From: Hydractinia symbiolongicarpus
Taxonomy: Eukaryota; Cnidaria; Hydrozoa; Anthoathecata; Hydractiniidae
Assembly: GCF_029227915.1 (NCBI RefSeq)
Contig: NC_079879.1
Span: forward strand, 27,594,501-27,658,500
Reading direction: 5' to 3'
DNA length: 64,000 bases
Positions 43,419 to 53,849 of the stretch are shown here, piece by piece; position 1 is the stretch's first letter; each line of letters begins with the position of its first letter. The position numbers and the translations under genes are program-made. The notes under the pieces are model-generated. The model was given only the letters and a program-made list of their open reading frames with translations. It was not told the DNA's origin and ran no database searches.

Positions 43419-46089
43419 TTAACCCATGGAGTTCAAGTATCTTAAGAAGTTGACTAAAAAATTGTCCTTTTAACCGTGGTACACTAATATTGCCTTTATG
43501 ACGTGCATAATAAAAAATCTGTGATGACGTCATCTCTAGAAGATATTTTTGATGGCCATATGACCACTCTGTGACTCATGGGTAGTAGGAATACAGAAGA
43601 ATACTAAATATAAAAAAATACTGAAATACTAAATATTGACTTCATACAAAGTCAATTACTGTGGCTGTATTTTCGCTTTAGACAAGCTTTGAAATTGTTA
43701 GAAAGATGAAACATGTGTTTCTGTATCTAAATGGCTTTGGGTGGCAATTTTATGTGAGAAAGTTGCTTATATTCAAAGCAATTTTGGACTGAAATTGAAG
43801 AACGGTATGGTTGTACGAGTAGACTTTGTGGAAAAACTGTTGAAAACTAAGCAATACAACACAACTAAGGATTAATTGTCATTCAGTAATAAAAGTCATA
43901 AAAACAATTACTTTTTCCCGTTTGCACTGCGGGCACTTGTTCTTTTTTTCTCTGTGCTCAGGCGAGTGCCCCAACTCGTCAAAGCGTACGTCTGGGATTG
44001 GTGTAGGTACTTGTGGAGTATAGCGTATTGTTTTGTGAACTTGAATATTGAGGGATCGTCGCTTTGGTGGCCTTCCGACAGGTCTGTCAAAGGGCTTGTC
44101 TTTCCTCATTAGCGCAGCACAAAACTGGGTTACGAAGAGTCGTAGACGCATTTTTCCCCTTTTTTCGGTATCTTCAACTGATCTGCATATCTCCTGTATA
44201 GCAACCAGGAATTAACCTTGCAAATATCTACACGATGGAACACGACCTTCAGGTACCAACATTTTATTTTGTAGGGTGAGCAATATAGCGCTATGAGCAT
44301 ATCGGCTAAATCGACACCTTCCATAGCAGAGTTATATTCTTTCACTATACCAGGCCATGGAATTAGCTCCCTTGTTTTCTTCTTTAAGAACCTCTGAACT
44401 TGTGAGGAAACAGACGCTATCGCGTATGTTGAAGCAAGCTGCACGGATTTTTTGTCATACCAGCGGTCAATGATGATTCCAAAATTTGCATCTTTACGAT
44501 AGTCATGTGGCCCTCTGCCAAGTTTCCTTAGGTCCTTTTCAAGCATGAGCGGACAGTTAGCGACACGGTTTGATCGGATGTTGCACGTCACTAGGATCTG
44601 AAGTTGCTTTAAATTGACAAGGAGTTCCAAAATGCTGAACCAATTTTCAAAGGAAAGTTTATGGTTGACATGTTTTAGCAGACCTTTACACAATTTCATA
44701 ACTACATTAGCGGCTGTTTCTCCTATCCCGTGCTTTTGCGCCAAAATACAAGAAAAATTCGTAGATAAAACCACTCTGACTTGCTCGTACCAACATCTTG
44801 ATACCCACTTTTGCGGCTTTTTTGGATTATATTGGCGGATAGCACTTGTGCGCGTCTTAGCTGGAATGATTTGTTCATCAATGCTATGATTTTCTTTCGG
44901 TTCGACTTTGATGCAATTATCAAGAACCATTTTCCATAGCGGCTGAATTTTGAACAGTTTGTCACTAGCTTGCTCATTAGTCTTCGACATGTTGTTCACA
45001 ACATGGAGGGATTTTTGCTGGCTCCGGTAACGGTTAAGGGGCACCAAATCCGCAAAAACTGCATATCTATTTTCTGTGGCTGAGTACATTTTGTATGCTG
45101 ACATCATCATCACGCCCATGAGCATGCCTATCAATTGTTCGATCTTTAGTTTGTTGGTATTGATACATGTCCCATGCTTCTGGGCGCTGTAGAGGTTAAT
45201 CTGCTCTGAAAAAGGCGCATTGATGTCGTTATTCCATCACCTTTTGAGAAAGTCTAATGGAGTTATCTGGTCAAAATCTTCTGGTGGTATGATCTTGGCA
45301 CTTAAAAATTCCATCGGCTTTGGTGGCTCAATCTTTCTCCAACGGAACGTACGCTTTGCCTTCTGACTGTTAACTTATGAGTCATCTGTGCTGTCATCCC
45401 CTTCATCATCAGCCACCGGTACAAATTTTTCACTATCCTCAACGTCACTTACCTCTAAGTCTGATATCTCGGAGCCTGAGGCCGGATCGAGGACATAATT
45501 CAACACATCTTCTATAGTGTATCGTGCTTGCTGACGCGTCTCCTCCATGATTTTTCGAGCTATAACAAAATAAAATCCATCCATTTTTAAGCCATGTCAA
45601 CTATCTACCAATATGTATCTTTCACACAAAAATGCCATACATGCATACAAATATCAACCGGATCTGTGTATTCACTAAAGGGCAAAATTTTTGGTATCTA
45701 GCAAACAGATTTACTCAATTCCATGACCATCAAGACCCAAAGTTGCCATTTCAAAACTAAAAATGACAATATGTGTGAGGTCTAACACTGTCCGGATTGT
45801 AATTCATTGACAACACCATTGAGCTAAAGATTAACTGCCAGGAAGTCCTAACCTTCTGTTTTCTTCCAGGCAGATTTTTACTATGCTTTCAGCTAGCGGA
45901 AGGTACCATACACCTCGCTTTTATTTTGGTCTAGTACTAAGGTACCACATGCATGCGTCGGCCATATTTGAAGGAAAACATGCCGTCCAAAGTCCGTATT
46001 TTACGTTGCCATATGGCCACCGAACAGATCTATAGGGAGTCAACAAAGATCTAGTAGCCATATGGATACTGTGTGCCCTAAGAGGTTAA
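43419..46089 (-). mobile_element. Degraded piggyBac-type transposon, about 2.67 kb
   Basis: It contains a piggyBac transposase on the minus strand. Candidate ends are TTAA sites at 43419-43422 and 46086-46089: reading inwards they give TTAACCCATGGAGTTCAAG and TTAACCTCTTAGGGCACAC, both followed by AGTATC. TTAA is the piggyBac target. The two ends match only partly, so the boundaries are tentative; the coding part is clear. Confidence 0.6.
43879..45584 (-). pseudogene. piggyBac transposase, broken
   Basis: About 567 codons in all, close to the family's usual length. An acidic N-terminus (SEISDLEVSDVEDSEKF) ends at a TAA (45375); the same frame continues with FRWRKIEPP, meets a TGA (45237), then runs open from 45134 to 44130 with NRYAVFADLVPLNRY, HSIDEQIIPAKTR, IIIDRWYDKKSVQLAS and SAMEGVDLADM. 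The first catalytic Asp (SIDEQ) and the GVDLAD Asp are present, but the usual FDN motif reads SFENWF, replacing an Asp with Glu. A frameshift near 44140 leads to a C-terminal piece with GRPPKRRSLNIQ and KCPQCKREK, half of the usual Cys/His finger; the rest is absent. It cannot make an active enzyme as it stands. Confidence 0.85.
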
Positions 46090-46110
46090 ATTACCATTTA
46101 AGACCAATTC

Positions 46111-46157
46111 GAACTGACAAAAACGTGACGTGTTTGTCAGTTCTTCAGATAGACTAG
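46111..46157 (+). other. Possible Helitron 3' terminus
   Basis: A perfect 11-bp stem, GAACTGACAAA and TTTGTCAGTTC, around AACGTGACGTG is followed after ten bases by CTAG and then T. This matches the hairpin-plus-CTRR end of Helitrons. The corresponding 5' end was not identified. Confidence 0.45.
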
Positions 46158-48463
46158 TTGGATTCTAAATCACATTTTTAAACCGGGTTATTTCCATATT
46201 TTGCTGTTTTATTACAATTTTTTTGACTTATAAGTGATTTTATAAAACATCATTTTTCTGCATTAAAATAATTTTAATACTTACATCATTGTTAAGTTAA
46301 AATTTAATAAGTGTCTACCTTTATTGTGATCTTTATCGTGCGTTTGTTTTGTGGTTTTTTAAAATGTCTCTAATGACGTTTCATTAAGAAATGTGGTCAA
46401 AGTTGCCACGGTAGTTGCTGAACATAGAGCTCATAGTAAATATACTGTACTTCAGGCGTAATAAAATTCAAAACTCTCTTAAACACTTTACTGGCCATAA
46501 CAAAGAGAGTTTGTGTCAAACTTAAATTTACTAGTTTGAATGATTCGAAAAATAATTTATTTTTATTTCAATTGAATACAAATACTTACAAAAAAGATAA
46601 ATATTCAGACAATTTAAAAAGAACTGTCCTAATCCAAGTACCAAAATAGGTCTACCACTTCGTATTTATCAATTTTACTACAACAACAATAGGAAAAAAA
46701 CTGAAAACAAATGTAGCAGCGCTGATAGCATAGTTCCTAACTCCTTCCGTCTCTTTTCATGCACGTAGAATATCGTTAACAGCAAGTGCATCATTTTCCT
46801 TAAATCAACATATACTATATTACAACTAAGCATATATCAGCAAATATGCTGATATCAGCAAAAACATCCAATATCAGCAAACATGCTAATATTGCAGCAA
46901 AGTTTCTTATTATTGAAAAGCAATGGTGCCATCACGTCAAAAATACAACGTAATAGTTGCAACTTCAAAACAATGTTAATGTTCCAGATTACTATTATAA
47001 CCATTCGCATTATGATCTAAAGTTGTTGTAAAGAGTATTTTTTGTTTTGGATATCTTACATAAACCATTGGCCAAGATATGATAATAAATGTAGGAATGA
47101 CAACGGTATATTTCGATGCGCTTATTAACCCTTTTTTAGGACGGGATGAAAATGTTTTTGTATTGATGTCTCTTTTTCGACGTCAGAAAAATCTTTAAAC
47201 CCTTTTATCGCCTTAACCGTACGTTGTTTTAAGTAGAATTTCGATCCTTTTCCAAATTTTTAACTTTTAAATAAATTTCTAATGTTGTCGTTATTTCTTT
47301 TTCTGCCTCATCAATTTATTTAAAAAGCGGCTGTTATCTTTTCGATTTTGTCATCTTTTTACTTTAAGTTTGTCCGATTTGATTTTAATATGTCCAGGGC
47401 AAGTACATTTTGATCAAATTTGTATAATAATCTATGTTAGAACTGTCATAATAAAAGAATGTTTTCAACCAGCTTAGATATAATGTGAAAAGTCCACTTT
47501 TGTTTTACTAATTGAAATAACATTTTCCACATCTTCACGTAATATGAAAAAGTGAAAGTCATAAAATTTTTAGCATATGCCTCATATAGAACAAAATTTA
47601 TGCAAACTATAAAAATTAACAAAAAGTAACTAGCTTGCGGGATATTAATTACAATTTTGTTACGACTATGAATATACGACGCTGATTATGAAGTTATTTT
47701 TTTAAGTTTACTAGTAGACAGGGACACTAGATACATGTTAGTATTTTGAAACTACTGTAAAGTGAACCAAACCATTTTGTTTAGATAGAGATCTGATATA
47801 GAGCACAACGGTTCTTTTTTTTGTTCTGTTTAAAGTTTTTTATCCATTTTGTCTGTGTGATGTAACTGACGAGCTTAACCTATATGAAGAAAGAATTTCG
47901 AAATGTATTGAATAATACCCAAGGCAAACGGCGTTTTATACTTTTTAAATTATTTCACAATTTTAATTCAAATTTTAATAATTTAGATCTCTTAGGTTAA
48001 GTTAACAATAAATGTAGCTCAATGTTGAAACTGTCAATATGAAAATAAATGACATATTATTAAGTTTTAAAATTCTTCAACCAACTCCTACAAAATGTAC
48101 AAAAATATCACTTTTGTTTTTACTACTAAAATGAAACCTGGTAATAGGAATGAAACAATGGTCAAACACTTCTAGCTTGTACCTTATCGGGAAGAAAGGT
48201 TATCGAGACTAAGCAGATGAGAGTGGCAGAAAAATATGTTTTCAGAAAAATAATAAAGTAAAGGTAAATACCCTGACCCATAGCAAATCTTTATTCTCGC
48301 TAATCATTTTTTTATGCTGCACTATATTTTCAAACTAAATTTCATCCGTTAGGGTTATGCCAATAACCTTGAAGAATCTTCGTGTAGAATTCTAACCCAA
48401 CTATCATATTTACCTACTAAATATTTTTGTCTTCAATATCTTAAAATACATTGGTAAACTGTT
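46158..48463. other. AT-rich stretch without a supported gene
   Basis: No open frame of note on either strand. Short repeats of ATCAGCAAA and ATATGCTGATATCAGC near 46840-46890 form small palindromes. Otherwise nothing recognised. Confidence 0.5.
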
Positions 48464-49493
48464 ATGGCGATTTTGTTGAAACGTTACACCAACGTTCTAT
48501 ATCGCAAATTTCATTCGTCACATAAGCGGATTTACAATAACGTCACAGCACAACGTTGTTGTGGCGTGTTTTCTTCAACAAAGGTAAGATATGAAATCAC
48601 ATCAATAAAGGTATGTTAAATATAATATTCTGCAAAGATTAGTGTCTCACCTCATTTGATTTTATGATGGCCATTATACCAATTGCAAATATACCAAGGA
48701 AAAGGAATTATATTTAATTGCATAGCCGAATACTATTGAGAATTTGCTTGCCCCTACGGATCAACAGACTCTCCTTTAACTCCAAATCAAAATTAGTAGT
48801 AGCGGCGGAGATTATGTAAAAAGGTTCTCCAGAGTAGTTTTCTTTGCAGAAAACAACATGCTCCAGAACCGCACTATGATTTTTGAAGTGTTGTGATTGT
48901 TACTTGTTATTTTACAACGCCACACACAATAATTAAATTATTATGTTGAATATTCGAATAAAATAGATAGTTGTTATTTCATGTTATAAGACTAGTTGGT
49001 AGTTCGTGAATATGACAACTACACTGATGGACTTATCAGGTTAAATTAGTAGATCAATTAGAGCTTATAAAATCGATTAAGTGGAAAGAAATATCTCTCC
49101 ATGGCAGGTGATTTTAAGCTTAAGCCAGACATTAACTCAGGCATCTGCACGACATACTGATATATCATGAAGATAGAAATAAAGCAGAAGATTAAACTCA
49201 TCTCTGTGAGCATAAAAATTCTTTTTAGATGGCTTTTGTTTGTGCATCCTTTTGATCTCCATAGGCGATGTGAATTGAATTTATACAGTAAAAAAATCCT
49301 TTAGCGAGATGTTTAGTAAAATGGTAAGAACATAATCCTTAAACAAATCTCGTTTATTTTGGATTTGTAGTGTTAATTTCTTTCTCAGGGAAAGCGAGGT
49401 TTCCGCTATCGCAGATTGTTGGAAACAAAGTTTATTTTCGGATTCTGTGCGGCAATGCTTTGCGGGTCTGACAGCACATGCGTAGTGAGTTAG
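48464..49493 (+). CDS. Possible two-exon gene for a small, probably mitochondrial, membrane protein
   Basis: Exon 48464-48583 (40 codons) starts MAILLKRYTNVLYRKFHSSH, rich in Arg/Lys and hydroxyl residues with no acidic residue, as in a mitochondrial presequence, and ends at a good donor GTAAGA. A pyrimidine-rich TTTCTTTCTCAG acceptor at 49388 opens an in-phase exon 49389-49493 beginning GKRGFRYRRLLETKFIFGFC and ending with a stop, total 74 residues. The second exon has a basic patch then a short hydrophobic segment. GTAGTGAGT just before the stop could be a splice donor, so the gene may continue. No family recognised; the model rests on splice signals and composition. Confidence 0.4.
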
Positions 49494-49879
49494 TATTTAA
49501 AGCGATTTTCGCAAGGGTTCTTCCTCGATCGCCAGTTTGCCTTGACATCGGAAACTTTTCGTAACAGTGTTTGATGTTCTTCATATCCTTTATTTTTTAT
49601 GCACCAACAAACTTCGAGTTTATGACGAAAATCGTGAAAAAACAGACTACAAAGATATATATTGTAAGATGCCTGGCATAACAAATGGTCATCTTCACGG
49701 TTCTTCTTCTCCAGAAAAAAGGGTACAAAACTCCCACGTTTGGTTGTGTGGGCTGAAGAAGTTTTTATCCAGTTGCTGATCATCATGCCGTTCATCATGT
49801 TGTGAAGTTATTCGGACGTTGTTGCATATTGAGCTGTATTTATGTCTTTCATGCGTGTTTATCACGCTGAATTAGGCGG

Positions 49880-50030
49880 TTTGTGTTTTGTGTTGTATTG
49901 TATACGTGCTACGGCTTCGCCAAGCCAACGAGGCGGTGTATTGTATACGTGCTTTGCCAATCCATTGAGGCGAGAATACGGTGTATTGTATACATGCTTT
50001 GCCAAGCCAACGAGGCGAGAATACCAATTA
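49880..50030. repeat. Tandem repeat, about 45-60-bp unit, three copies
   Basis: GTATTGTATACGTGCTTTGC followed by CAAGCCAACGAGGCGAGAATAC recurs three times with small differences. Short frames through it are artefacts of the repeat. Confidence 0.8.
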
Positions 50031-50450
50031 TCACCATATTGAGTTGCTATTTATTCTTGATCACCCATTTCTGGGAAGAAAAAAAAAGAAGAGTGGATCC
50101 TCATAACAACTTCAAATTGTGCTCGATATTTAAACAATCAGTTTTTTAATCAGTTTTAAACCTTTTGTATAATGCAAAATATGCTCAAAGATGTATTCAA
50201 ATTTAGAATAATAAAGCTCTGAGTCAAAATTGAGTCACAAATGGGGAAAAAAGTAGAAGATTATTTTTCTAGCCTCAAATGGTGTTATTTTATAAATAGA
50301 TTCGAATGTTATTAAAATTTTCGATAGGGATATTACCAGTATTTTCTCAAGACGTGTCTGCCATTTTGAACTAAAATAATGCTTAGCTGGCTAATCAATT
50401 ACGTAATGTTATAAGACACACATATCTAGATTAATTTCCCCTAAAAATTT
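50031..50450. other. Non-coding stretch before the Penelope-like fragment
   Basis: AT-rich, nothing recognised. Confidence 0.5.
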
Positions 50451-50451
50451 A

Positions 50452-51225
50452 CAATTGAACATGAGAAGAACGGTACGCTTCCTTTCTTAGACACCCTAGT
50501 GTCTCGCAACGGTGGTAACTTATCAGTATCAGTATACCGCAAGCCAACTCATACTGATCAATATCTCAACTACACATCTAATCACCAAAATGTCTTGCAA
50601 AGGAAATGTAGTGTCCTCATTATTGGACAGAGCAGTCAATGTAGTCAGTGGAGAAGATGACCGAAATGGGTACTCGAGACGGACCAATAAAAAGGTCGAG
50701 AGGAAAATCAGGAACAGGACTGATAAGTGCAGTGACGGGGAAGATGCGGAAAATGAACCAGTAGCTACTGTGTGTATGCCATATATACCAGGGACAAGTA
50801 ATATACTTCGTCGGGTATTGAAAGATCATAAAATAAAGCCAGTGTTTCAATCTAAAAACAAGCTACGTAGTATACTATCACATCTGAAAGACAAAATAGG
50901 TCTAGAGAGTTAATGTAATACCGTGTATGATTGTGATGCTGTTTATGTCGGTGAAACAAAACGAATGTTTAAACAACGTGTGCAAGCTCACAAAAGAGCC
51001 GTACGCAACGCAGATACAGACAAAAATGAGATTGTGGAGCATAGCTGGGAAAATGATTATGTTATTGACTGGGACAATAAAAAGATCATAGACCGAGAGT
51101 CTGGTTGGACAGCAAGAAAAGTAAATGAAACCATAAATAGTATAGACAGAAGTACTCATATCAATAGTATTTCCTATCAACTTCCAGAAAAATGGTTACC
51201 CTCACTTCGGAAAGCGAACATTTAG
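50452..51225 (+). pseudogene. Penelope-like retroelement, 3' fragment with GIY-YIG endonuclease
   Basis: The left part reads LPFLDTLVSRNGGNLSVSVY then RKPTHTDQYLNYTSNHQ, the conserved end of the reverse transcriptase thumb region of Penelope-like elements. A frameshift near 50600 leads to SSLLDRAVNVVSG, a basic linker, MPYIPGTSNILRRVLKDHKI and, after a stop at 50911, the GIY-YIG domain DCDAVYVGETKRMFKQRVQA, DKNEIVEHSW and DRESGWTARK, ending ISYQLPEKWLPSLRKANI at 51225. The 5' part with the catalytic RT motifs is missing, as is usual for 5'-truncated copies. Not active. Confidence 0.8.
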
Positions 51226-51434
51226 GAAAAAGTGCAAAAAATCTTTCGAGACAAACGTAACAATGAAGCGAACTTTTAGAAAAAGAAAAGTAACATAAAG
51301 CGAACTTTTAGAAAAAGAAACGTAACATAAAGCGAACTTTTAGAAAAAGAAACGTAACATAAAGCGAACTTTTAGAAAATGAAAAGTAACAGAAAGCGAA
51401 CTTTTAGAAAAAGAAACGTAACATAAACTTTTAG
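51226..51434. repeat. Tandem array at the 3' end of the Penelope-like fragment
   Basis: Six or so copies of AAAGCGAACTTTTAGAAAAA followed by GAAACGTAACAT (about 33 bp). The first, diverged unit overlaps the last codons of the element's reading frame (GGAAAGCGAACATTTAGG), so the array grew out of the element's own 3' end. It is interrupted by the IS3EU-like insertion; the array resumes as TTTTAGAAAAC at 53215. Confidence 0.85.
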
Positions 51435-51610
51435 TACGATGGCCCACAAGGGTCACAGTGCGAGAATCTTTTATACACTGCGCGAGAATTCTAAAATGTG
51501 CGAGAATTTTCCACTACACTGCGCGAGAGCTTATAAACTATGCGAGAATTTTTTTGTACACTGCGCGAGAATATTCAACAATGCGCGAGAATTTCCAAAT
51601 ATTGCGAGAA
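51435..51610 (+). repeat. Left terminus with TIR and array of CGCGAGAAT motifs
   Basis: After the terminal TACGATGGCCCACAAGG come about eight copies of TGCGCGAGAATTT or TGTGCGAGAAT spaced by roughly 20-25 bp. They are likely transposase binding sites. Confidence 0.75.
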
Positions 51611-51757
51611 AATTTATATAGACTGGACGAAAAAATATTTTAAATATCGCAGGCCTACATATCATCGATCTGGTCTTTAAAATTAATTTTCTTTCGCGCT
51701 TTTTTTCTCTTTTAATGGAAACAGCATGGACTTTCGAAAGCATAGCTCGAAGCCATA

Positions 51758-52486
51758 ATGCCTATACCAACGCACTTGCCATGCATTTCAGTGAGTGTTA
51801 ACAGTGATCGTGATTCTTTGATATCGCAATACTTCTCTCAAGACATGACAAATCTTGAAATAATATCTTTTCTTGCAATTCATCACAGTATTTACATAAG
51901 TTTGTCAACATTGAAAAGAAGTTTAAGAAAAATGGGCTTGAGACGACGCATTGGTCAGTACGAGTCCAGAGAGGAAGTGATTCAAGCGATTTCAAGTGAA
52001 TTGACTGGAAGTGGAAAGTCACTAGGTATTATAGCATGAGTTTACGAACAGGACTTAAATTTTTTAATGTCTTGTTCCCAAGCATTTTCTACCAGGCGTG
52101 AAAACTGTTATTACAGTTGTTTACTTTTTTTAGGCTACAGAAAGCTGTGGAAGGCCATAAAGGCAAACGGAATACCAGCCAGAAGATCATCTGTCATGGA
52201 AATTTTAAGAGAGTTGGATCCAGTAGGAGTTGAAAGTCGCGCAAAGAAACGGTTGAGGCGCCGAATCTACAGCGTACCTGGGCCAGATTTTTTATGGCAC
52301 TTGGACGGGCATGACAAACTGAAGCCCTACGGTTTCAGTATACACGGTTGTATTAACGGGTTTTCCCGCCGATTAATTTGGCTCGAAGTTGGACCCACAA
52401 ATAAACGACCAGAAGTTGTTGCCAACTATTTCTTAGAAGCTGTAACCCAGTTGAACAGACAGTTCTTTCCACACACACTAAAATAA
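51758..52486 (+). pseudogene. IS3EU-like integrase/transposase, truncated, two exons
   Basis: Exons 51758-52025 and 52134-52486 join in frame across a GT-AG intron (206 residues). The N-terminal part holds a helix-turn-helix-like region (ISLSTLKRSLRKMGLRRRI) and the second exon the winged-helix follow-up GYRKLWKAIKANGIPARRSS, a basic RAKKRLRRRIYSV stretch and the start of the integrase core GPDFLWHLDGHDKLKPYGF, with the first catalytic Asp. It continues INGFSRRLIWLEVGPTNKRP and ends AVTQLNRQFFPHTLK. The region that should carry the second Asp (D-x-G-x-E-N type) and the Glu is missing, so the protein is catalytically incomplete. Deletion of the core is the simplest explanation. Confidence 0.75.
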
Positions 52487-52980
52487 ACATCCAGCCTTTT
52501 GGTCAATAAATGCTCGAAAGTTTGATTCTCCTGATTTAAAGCAATGAAACAGCTTCCTCCTCCCTCTGCTTGTTTCACATTTATCCAATTTCCTCCAACC
52601 TCTCTCATCCACCTTACTTGGATTCTAATATCCTTTTTATTTGTTGAAGCATTGCCAGCAGCACGAACACTTTTTTTGGTTATCTTTGTCAACAAAGTGT
52701 TCAATCTGGTAGTGATGTTTCCATGTCTCTTCTGTTCGTTCTTGATATCACTGGATTCTCCATTACAAGCTTGGTCTTGGTCTTGTTTTGACAAAATACT
52801 TCTTTCAATTTCTTCTTTCACCTCTTTCCTGACTTCTTCCTTAACTTCTTCCCTCACTAAACGTCTGAGTACAGAATCCATTTTGAATTTGGAAAACAAA
52901 CAGAACAACTTTGCTCTCACCCCGAGATACCTAAATAAATCCTCCATAAATGGTATGGGAGGCGCTGTGGTGGAGTTCAA
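52426..52980 (-). CDS. Antisense second protein of the IS3EU-like element, 184 residues
   Basis: An open minus-strand frame starting MNSTTAPPIPFMEDLFRYLG, with a strongly charged coiled coil REEVKEEVRKEVKEEIER, a basic linker and a C-terminal domain with IRIQVRWMREVGGNWINVKQ and GGGSCFIALNQENQTFEHLL. It ends inside the antisense of the integrase frame, so the C-terminus is probably not original. Cnidarian and other IS3EU-like elements carry accessory genes; this one's function is unknown to me. Confidence 0.5.
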   Translation of the reverse strand: MNSTTAPPIPFMEDLFRYLGVRAKLFCLFSKFKMDSVLRRLVREEVKEEVRKEVKEEIERSILSKQDQDQACNGESSDIKNEQKRHGNITTRLNTLLTKITKKSVRAAGNASTNKKDIRIQVRWMREVGGNWINVKQAEGGGSCFIALNQENQTFEHLLTKRLDVYFSVCGKNCLFNWVTASKK

Positions 52981-53089
52981 CCTCGGTTCCAGGATACTGC
53001 AGATAAACTTCAGACCAAGGTCTGTAAAATAGCATAAATTTGATTTTCATAAGAAACTTTCTAACACAAATTCAAATTCTCGCGCACAG

Positions 53090-53214
53090 TTTCGAAATTC
53101 TCGCGCACAACAGTTAGATTTCTCGCGCAGTGTAACAGAAAATTCTCGCACATTTTAGAATTCTCGCGCAGTGTATAAAAAATTCTCGCACTGTGACCCT
53201 TGTGGGCCATCGTA
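53090..53214 (-). repeat. Right terminus with TIR and CGCGAGAAT motif array
   Basis: Reverse complement of the left end. Six copies of AATTCTCGCGCA or AATTCTCGCAC precede the terminal CTTGTGGGCCATCGTA. Confidence 0.8.
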
Positions 53215-53220
53215 TTTTAG

Positions 53221-53780
53221 AAAACAGGAAAGATACGTGAAAAAGTTAACTACTTTAATTGCGGTAATCTGTTTGGTAATTTCGATCCTCTAATTATATT
53301 TTGAAATAATAAACATACAAAGATGATGATGATCATTACCCGTCGATGGCAGCTGTGGTTGTCGAAGCGTAGCCTAGAATAAACTCGCTTGTTTATGACA
53401 TCATAATATCTATATTATTTAATGACAATGAATGAACAGATAAGGCTTTGACCATAAAGAAAGATGAATTACCTTTTTGGGAAAAAGTTTAAAAACAATT
53501 TTATCTTTTCCTTTTAAATATGTACGCAAAAACAATGAAGTGCCCACAACGATACAGCATTTCGGGTCCATTACCTTTCAGGTGGAAAATAAAGCATCAG
53601 CTTAAAGAAAAACAAAGAAAACGGCCCGTCATTATCCCATCCAAAAAACAATTAGCAATTTTAACGATTATTTAAAAATAAGATTTGCAACTAACTGTAT
53701 TTGGCTATTTTCACTTTTTAGAACTTGAAAGATTGAAGAAGAACTACTTTGTTCAACACTAACACACTGCCAAACAGTGA
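53221..53780. other. Non-coding stretch
   Basis: Begins with the tail of the split tandem array; nothing else recognised. Confidence 0.5.
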
Positions 53781-53845
53781 GTGGGATTCGATCCGCGGTC
53801 CCCAGAACTGGGAGCCGCAGACGAACCCACTACACTACGTGCGGC
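53781..53845 (-). repeat. tRNA-derived sequence (SINE head or tRNA pseudogene)
   Basis: On the minus strand it has an A-box-like TAGTGTAGTGG and a B box GGATCGAATCC at the spacing expected of a polymerase III type 2 promoter, with a CCCAG/CTGGG stem between them. The acceptor stem does not close and the arms are irregular, so a functional tRNA is unlikely. A tRNA-derived SINE is the better guess. Confidence 0.5.
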
Positions 53846-53849
53846 AATA

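Larger units (their letters stand above)
51435..53214 (+). mobile_element. IS3EU-like DNA transposon, 1,780 bp, internally deleted
   Basis: Terminal inverted repeats begin TACGATGGCCCACAAGGGTC and run at least 80 bp with very few mismatches. A 6-bp target duplication TTTTAG flanks it exactly (51429-51434 and 53215-53220). 6-bp duplications, TAYGR-type ends and a retroviral-integrase-like transposase are what I recall for the IS3EU superfamily. Inside are a spliced integrase-like gene and an antisense second gene that overlap at their ends, consistent with a deletion that joined two truncated genes. It is probably mobilised only in trans, if at all. Confidence 0.8.

Noticed and set aside
48985-49015. 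Second orphan Helitron end (AGACTAGTTGG)
   Set aside because: The associated stem is only six bases and no partner end is visible.
49842-50149. Frames of 66 and 88 codons over the 49.9-kb tandem repeat
   Set aside because: Repeat-driven frames without protein features.
51439-51643. Overlapping frames of 60-61 codons rich in CARI/ARE motifs
   Set aside because: Artefacts of the CGCGAGAAT subterminal motif array.
52544-53032. 162-codon plus-strand frame inside the IS3EU-like element
   Set aside because: Antisense shadow of the charged minus-strand gene; its Ser/Leu/Thr runs mirror the Glu/Lys coiled coil.
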